64,000 bases of DNA, from contig NC_060019.1 in assembly GCF_021134715.1 (NCBI RefSeq), forward strand, positions 7,254,001 through 7,318,000, in the 5' to 3' direction. This DNA comes from Daphnia pulex. Its lineage: Eukaryota > Arthropoda > Branchiopoda > Diplostraca > Daphniidae. The translations under genes were made by a program, and so were the position numbers. The notes beneath the pieces were generated by a model that saw only the letters and a program-made list of their open reading frames with translations, made no database searches and was not told where the DNA came from. Positions within the stretch are counted from its first letter, which is position 1. Every line of letters begins with the position of its first letter. Below are positions 58,645-64,000 of this stretch, piece after piece.

Positions 58645-59658
58645 ATGAGTGTCAGTGCCGGGACAACGCGGATTGTGGCCATGGAAGGACATTTGAATAG
58701 CAGCAGCTTCGACATGGACCAGCGCGATCCCAACAACCTCAACAATCACCTCCAAGTATGTTTTGATGATTATTATTAACGGAAACTGAATAGATGAGAT
58801 CCAGCAGCATTTCCGCGTGATTGTTGTTGACGTCTCTTACGCGTCAAAGGCCATCGACTAATCATGAGCCGATTGATCTGTCATGCCGTCGTCATCCCCT
58901 ATAGGTGCAATGGAGCGACGTCATCGGTGAACCTGAATCCATAAGGAGTAACGACTGCATTTGGAATTGCTCCTACAAAGTAAGTAGCTACTATGTTTAG
59001 CCGTATAGAATAGTCCTTCGTGGAATATTAAACTACAAGAAAAATCAATTGCATCCACAAAACAAAGTCCGACGGGTCGATACGCAAGTCTTTGTTGGCG
59101 ATGCTGAATAATTAATAAATAACCAACACGATGATGTTTGTCCGTCCATCTAGTGTTACCGCGGGACTAAAAACTGCTGCTACCAAAGTGTCACGCTCCT
59201 CTTCGCTCCGTTGTTGGCCTTTTGCATGGGCTTGCAATTCGCCTGTCTGGCCTTTCAAGTAAGCTGCTGTTCAATCTAATATAACCCGTCCGTGTTTCGT
59301 TTGTTTCTTTGTTTGAACAAATATTTAGCAAACATGTATGAATAAGAAAATGTCATTATTTCTTCTCGCGTCGCTCATTTATTATTACTATAGCACATTT
59401 GGTGCTACGTGCCGTGTATTCGCTGCTTGAAGATCAATTGTTCCGTCGTTCGGGACGTGACCACCATCATTCTCCAGGCTTTGTAATTTCTTTTTGAATA
59501 CATTCAACCAAATTATGAATTGTTTTAAAATTGTTGTTTTTGTTTCGTTAAGGTGCGCTCCGTGGATAGAGACGTGCGGCCATTGCTTGTCACGCGTCAA
59601 GGTCCGCTACCAACGGATTTCCGACCTTCAGGAAGAAGAGGATCTCATGACGGTCTGA
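58645..59658 (+). CDS. Cav: Caveolin (161 aa, five exons)
   Basis: Model: join(58645..58755,58905..58979,59154..59258,59394..59482,59553..59658). Residues 38-49 read VQWSDVIGEPES, corresponding to the caveolin signature around FEDVIAEPEG. ND-C-IWNCS matches the SFDGIW-AS scaffolding segment. A hydrophobic hairpin (about 74-97) runs into HIW-Y-VPCI, the highly conserved HIWAVVPC motif. The C-terminal part is cysteine-rich (possible palmitoylation sites) and ends in an acidic EEEDLMTV. The length is close to vertebrate CAV3. Caveolins insert from the cytoplasmic side and shape membranes. The cysteine content within the hairpin flanks is high for the family. Confidence 0.88.
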
Positions 59659-60117
59659 ATAAGACGCGTGAAAACCGCGGCAGCTGCAGCACACAGAATC
59701 TTATATACCCCACTCAAATCGAGCCATCGCATTTATTCCACCCTCCTCGTCGTATAATGAGTGTCAACATTTTCATTTTTCTAAATTCTGATTGATTCAA
59801 ATTTATATTTCAATACTCACACAATCTACTAGGCTTGAAATTTAGCTTATACGTCTGGTCCAACAATGCGCTACGCTGTACAAAAAGTGCCTTTCATTTC
59901 AATGTCATTTGGCCGTCCTTTTGGAAATGCGCGTCAACTTTTAAATTCAAATACACGGAATACTCAAGAGAAACTCTTTTATTCAACACAGCCAAGAATA
60001 TTTAAATATCAGTTATTCATTCTTTTAATTTTAAAAGGGGTTGATTATTACATCGAAATGAAATTTCAATTAAATTATTATTAATTATTAATTTTTAAAT
60101 ATCGAAATGATTGATTT
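59659..60117. other. Convergent 3' ends
   Basis: Tail-to-tail spacer between caveolin and the minus-strand membrane protein gene. AT-rich; nothing else was recognised. Confidence 0.5.
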
Positions 60118-60964
60118 TCAGAGACTCTCGACGTCTTTGGAGGAACTAGCTTCCGGCTTCACTTCCGGTGATGTGGAGGCGACGGTTGACGAAGACTGTC
60201 CACATTTGTAGTCGTCGCATTGGCCGGTGTTTTGGAAGGCTCTCACCTGTTCCACGTAATTCTCCGGTACCAAACGCTCAGCCAGTCTACGAAAACGAAT
60301 CGATAAATTATTTAACAGGTTTCAAATCATAAATCTGATCATGTTTTCGAGTGTGTATAATATTACCCGGCGATGAGGTGAACCGAATCGTATTTCTGCA
60401 CGAAAGATCCCAATTCACAGATCATTCTCTGTTGACTGTAATCGAATAAACAATCGTCCAATCAAAACTTTTGACCAACTAAAAATAAAAATCCTAAGTT
60501 TGGGGATTTATTTTTAACATACCACTGTTGAGAATCGAGAGCGGCCATGACGACGGCGGTGAGCCCATCCAACTTGGCCTGATCGAGCGGAGTGTCGTCC
60601 ACTTCGTCGATGGAACGACGTTTGCGGTTGCCAGTGAGCAAGTCGTCGATCGAGCGCGGGATGAAGCCGTGAAACAATTTGGCTCCCAGTAAAGCGACCA
60701 GCGACAGGAGAACTTTGACGACAACCACAACTCCGACCAAGAAGAAGCCGATGGTGAACACCGGGTAAATCAAATCACCTGTCGGGGGAGACATTTATAA
60801 TCATTCAAAAATACAAAGAAAATTTAAATAGTAATTGTTTAAATACCTTTGTAAGCAGCTAATGTTCCTAGCGGACTGTGCATTTGCTGGCCGTAGTAGC
60901 CTGGTCCTGGCTGCTGCTGCTGGGGATACATTGATGTCGGCGGTACTCCAAACATTTGACTCAT
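60118..60964 (-). CDS. Membrane protein paralogous to the 57024 gene (203 aa, four exons)
   Basis: Model: complement(join(60118..60286,60367..60435,60523..60778,60847..60964)). There is no signal peptide. The N-terminus is Pro/Gln/Tyr/Gly-rich (MYPQQQQPGPGYYGQQ). Then comes SPLGTLAAYKGDLIYPVFTI with a long hydrophobic helix (about 46-74), aligning with TPLGDLWATKADLLPAIFKT of the 57024 gene and with GFF at the same place. A basic GNRKRRS sequence and a four-cysteine C-terminal half (QQ-C-Q, MI-C-E, GQ-C-DDYK-C-G) follow. The TM topology is uncertain and no named family is recognised. Confidence 0.75.
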
Positions 60965-61163
60965 TTCCTGTGAACGTCAAATAATAGGAGCAGATATTAA
61001 ACCTCGGTAGCTATCGATCAAGCGTCTATACACGTAACACACAAACGGACAAAAGAAATAAAAGGAACAAAAAGGTTTTTTTTTACGATGAATGTGAGTT
61101 TTGTTTTTCCGGACTGGGTGACAATCACAAAAGGAATGAATTACATGGCGAAATGGTCGCCCG

Positions 61164-61170
61164 TTTTATA
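61164..61170 (-). promoter_or_regulatory. TATA box of the 60118-60964 gene
   Basis: The minus strand reads TATAAAA, about 200 bp upstream of the start ATG at 60964. A noncoding first exon joined by the ttcacag acceptor at 60968 is inferred. Confidence 0.55.
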
Positions 61171-61549
61171 GCAGATAGACCAACAGGTGAATTATAAACG
61201 GTGATGATCATCATCAACGTTTTTGGTGACTAGAATAAGGTGACGATAGGAAATCATATAGAGATCAGGTCATCTAACTGTATTCAATCAGCCGTTATCA
61301 TGTCAACGTCTTTGGATGTCCAAAACACCTGGACAAGAAATTAATTAGTCTTAGGTTTGTGGGGGAAACATTTTGTGTAGCATCAGTCAGTTTTCGAATG
61401 TAGACTCGAAGAGACATAACCGATAGATGGTTCCCAATTTCATTTGATTATAAATCAAGGTAAAGCTAATTATAAGATTGCGTGTCTGGGTTATTTGATT
61501 CATTCAGCTTTGGAAATTTTTTTCTTTTTAACAAAAGCTAGCTATCAGA
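61171..61549. other. Divergent promoter region
   Basis: It lies between the minus-strand gene's TATA box and the plus-strand gene at 61550. No clear TATA box was found for the plus-strand gene; nothing else is supported. Confidence 0.4.
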
Positions 61550-61846
61550 ATGGCAGCCACTGGAGAAATAGTGAATTGGAAACTGGTGGACGCTGCTACC
61601 ATGATGGAACCTCACCTGAGAGTGACGTCATTTTTTGGCGCAATCTTGCTGGCATTTTTTTTAGTAATCAAACTTTACAGTTCAGTCCCCATTCGTTTGA
61701 TTCCACCGCCAGACGTCGTCAGAGAAGATCCACTCTTCCGGTGGTGGACGCGTGAATGGCAATCGCTGACTTACCGCGTCCGGGCCATTCTAGACGGCGA
61801 CCAATATGGAAATTTACCAGACGAAGAGCCTGCCCATTTAGAATAA
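61550..61846 (+). CDS. Small single-pass membrane protein (98 aa)
   Basis: The ATG at 61550 is in good context. One hydrophobic helix (about 25-45, SFFGAILLAFFLVIKL) is followed by a tryptophan-rich stretch (FRWWTREWQ) and an acidic tail ending EEPAHLE. There are no introns in the coding region, and AATAAA lies at 61911. It sits about 590 bp upstream of, and divergently from, the paralogous membrane protein gene. No family is recognised. Confidence 0.55.
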   Translation: MAATGEIVNWKLVDAATMMEPHLRVTSFFGAILLAFFLVIKLYSSVPIRLIPPPDVVREDPLFRWWTREWQSLTYRVRAILDGDQYGNLPDEEPAHLE

Positions 61847-61910
61847 ACTCTCCCAAAACTATTGCGTGTACATTATATTTTAGACACAATCTCTCGCTGA
61901 TTTCATTAGA

Positions 61911-61916
61911 AATAAA
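61911..61916 (+). terminator. Polyadenylation signal of the 61550 gene
   Basis: AATAAA lies 65 bp after the stop codon. Confidence 0.6.
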
Positions 61917-62538
61917 CAAAGATTTTTGATGATGTTATGGTGTGCTGGGCAGAGGTCAAGAGCCGGAAGAGATCGCCTTTCCTATTTACCCACAATATAT
62001 GCGCTATAACTGTGTGGAGAATATTCCATGTGAAACTCATTAAGGCTTTTTGAGACCGCGCAAGAGGCCATTCCGACATCTCTTCCGAGAATTCCAGAAG
62101 GAAAAAGGAAAAAAAGATTGGCGTATACCGCACCATGGAAACCTCATAGAACAAGTGTCTAGGGTCAAATTGGCGGGTATTTGAACTCGGTTGACCCCCC
62201 CGAGAAATTAATCATATCGAGAGAAAATTGTAATTAAATTCTAGAGCAGTACGGCGCAAGCAATTTTTAATGAGAAATGTGTTGATGCTAACGTTACGTC
62301 AATCCATGGCGTTAATGAGGGCAAATTCGAGCTAAAAAAGACAATGTTGCGGGTTCATATTCCTGCGCCATTCATTTGTTTCACTTTGAAAAAATAGAAA
62401 AAAGGTCGTTGAACGGGTCATTGTCCGCGTTCCTGCGTCGAATGCGACCAGCACCAGTCACTTCCAATAGGGTCATCATCCGTTTCCGACACGCCCATAC
62501 ATACCCACATATACATGTAGGGTGCACTATCAAGAGGG
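61917..62538. other. Intergenic, nothing supported
   Basis: No exon, RNA or repeat was recognised. Confidence 0.5.
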
Positions 62539-62748
62539 TATATATAGACTCGAGTGGGTGTAAGATAAAATACAGTCACAGGACAATATCTTTCCCTACA
62601 AGATGTCGTCCTAGAACAGCTCCCAGTTGATTGAATCCGACAGAAAACTAAATTGACTAAAAATGTAAAAGTGCAGCCGGAAAACAAATCGGACCGGATG
62701 GATGAGATTCCGTCCCGAATGTGTTTATTATTCCACCCTCATTTTCCG
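62539..62748 (+). other. Possible promoter and first exon of a gene running off the window
   Basis: TATATATAG at 62539 is followed about 35 bp later by tacagtcaca. A run to a good donor (ccggtaagtt at 62749) could encode MDEIPSRMCLLFHPHFP. No downstream exon was found before the window ends, so this rests on signals alone. Confidence 0.2.
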
Positions 62749-62749
62749 G

Positions 62750-64000
62750 TAAGTTTTTCTTTATTTCATTAAGTTTTTTTTTGAATTCATTGAACTGACG
62801 GACGGACATTTGATTGATCTAAAGATGTTGCTGGTGCGGTGAAACGACTTTGAAATCCCTACGCAGCTTTCAGTGCAGATCTATCAATTAAAGGCGGATG
62901 ATATATGACTTCGGAGACTTTTTTGCGCAAGTGTAAAAGGACGAACGAAACATATGTGGCTGTCGTTATATAAAAATTAGTTGATGAGTCAGATATGATG
63001 TGAATTGAATTGTACACAGTACGTATATATATAATGCGCCCTGCAATTGTATACTCTCGCCTCGTGAATCTTATGTGTATCTTGTGTGTATGTTATGAAA
63101 GAAAAAACCCGTCTGAGAGACGAGTGGTCTACTCGTGTTTCATTTGACACCAGCCTCTACCCTGCCGAAAGTGCCAATCGAGCTATTTTTGCCCTTGAAG
63201 TGCAAACGCTGCTGTCCCCGTCTGGGCGACTATTCGTGGCACATTTCCTGTGCAACATATGTTTTGATCACCATATTTTTGATTTGTAAATAATATCGAG
63301 TTGTGTCTTTTTCGTATTTTTTTCGTTTGCTTTTGTATGTCTGTATTTTTCACTATGCAATGCTTATTTTTATCAATCTTATGCGATCTATTTTTGGCCA
63401 ATCCGAAATAGACGAATACATTTCATTTCCCAATTATATCAAAAGTCGCGTTTCGATTTATTGCGGATTCCGCCAAAATGATTATTTATGTCTACGGCTA
63501 CGTGTGACGTAGTTGGTCCCAACTATTTTTGAACAAAATGACAGTTGAGATAAAGAAGATATGACGACAGAGTCTCCATCTCCCATCCGTCTTTGTATTT
63601 TGTCTGGAAGTGGCCGGCGAGCTAATAGCTTTTTCCCGGAACCTATCTAATTATTGACTGCCCTCTAGACTAAAAGCCCGACTTGTTTATATGAATATTT
63701 ATTCCGTATAATTAGACGTTGTCTGGGTTTAGCTTCCAGAATTCGACGAAATCACACTGTTTATTCAAAATCAGATATTACAATGTCAAATCATACCGAA
63801 AAAAAGAAAATGAATCTGAGTCACAAAAAAGATGCCGGAATGTACGATAGACGCGCAAAATACAAGAAGAGAAATATAATTATTTGAGCCTCGATCAACT
63901 CAAATTATACAATAATCAACATGACATCTTACAGCATTCAAATTGAAAAAAACTCGGTTCAAAAAAAAATAGCAGCAACCCTGGAAATCAACATTTCTGG
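62750..64000. other. Intergenic or intron at the window end
   Basis: AT-rich, with short open frames only. If the preceding exon is real this would be its intron. Confidence 0.4.

Overview
The window reads as nuclear DNA of a small-genome arthropod, most likely a branchiopod crustacean of the Daphnia type. The evidence is GT-AG introns of about 70-150 bp, TATA boxes about 30 bp upstream of TCA-type initiators, an arthropod-type neuropeptide F receptor, a BRUCE/BIRC6 gene and small secreted protein families. The species is inferred; no ribosomal or mitochondrial sequence is present. I found no bacterial features, CRISPR array or viral gene.

Layout. 0-4.3 kb: small secreted cysteine-rich peptide genes on the minus strand and two decayed PAN/apple copies on the plus strand, with diverged direct repeats. 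4.3-10 kb: gene-poor, with two tRNA-like repeat sequences and an 856-bp terminal-inverted-repeat element. 10.2-11 kb: a Gln/Ala-rich secreted protein gene whose paralogue lies at 29.9-30.7 kb. Between them is a neuropeptide F/NPY-type receptor (14.75-17.8 kb, probable promoter near 12.0 kb) and about 11 kb of apparently noncoding DNA. 31-35.2 kb: a secreted-protein cluster with three PAN-domain genes (one with a repetitive acidic tail) and one basic secreted protein. 35.4-38.1 kb: WASP and a PLEKHJ1-like PH-domain gene, head-to-tail and nearly touching. 39.2-55.6 kb: a complete BIRC6/BRUCE gene on the minus strand, reconstructed as 33 coding exons and about 4,650 residues. 57-61.9 kb: a caveolin gene flanked by two paralogous membrane-protein genes and followed by a small single-pass membrane protein gene. 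62-64 kb: noncoding, apart from a possible first exon.

Exon coordinates were derived by hand: I read both strands, placed GT/AG sites and required consistent phase across junctions. Every multi-exon model closes in frame. For BIRC6, WASP, the NPF receptor, PLEKHJ1 and caveolin, the family motifs continue across the junctions. Transcript starts, UTRs and polyadenylation sites are less certain than coding exons.

No wholly new system is proven. The strongest leads are: (1) the PLEKHJ1/WASP junction, with about 30 bp between stop codon and next splice acceptor and an in-frame splicing route from one gene to the other; (2) the paired Gln/Ala-rich secreted genes, which share exon structure, a promoter block containing TAGGTCA and one invariant cysteine motif in low-complexity sequence; (3) the caveolin neighbourhood, where two paralogous hydrophobic proteins sit on either side of caveolin; and (4) a terminal-inverted-repeat element carrying a tRNA-like segment whose 3' end resembles the element's own terminus.
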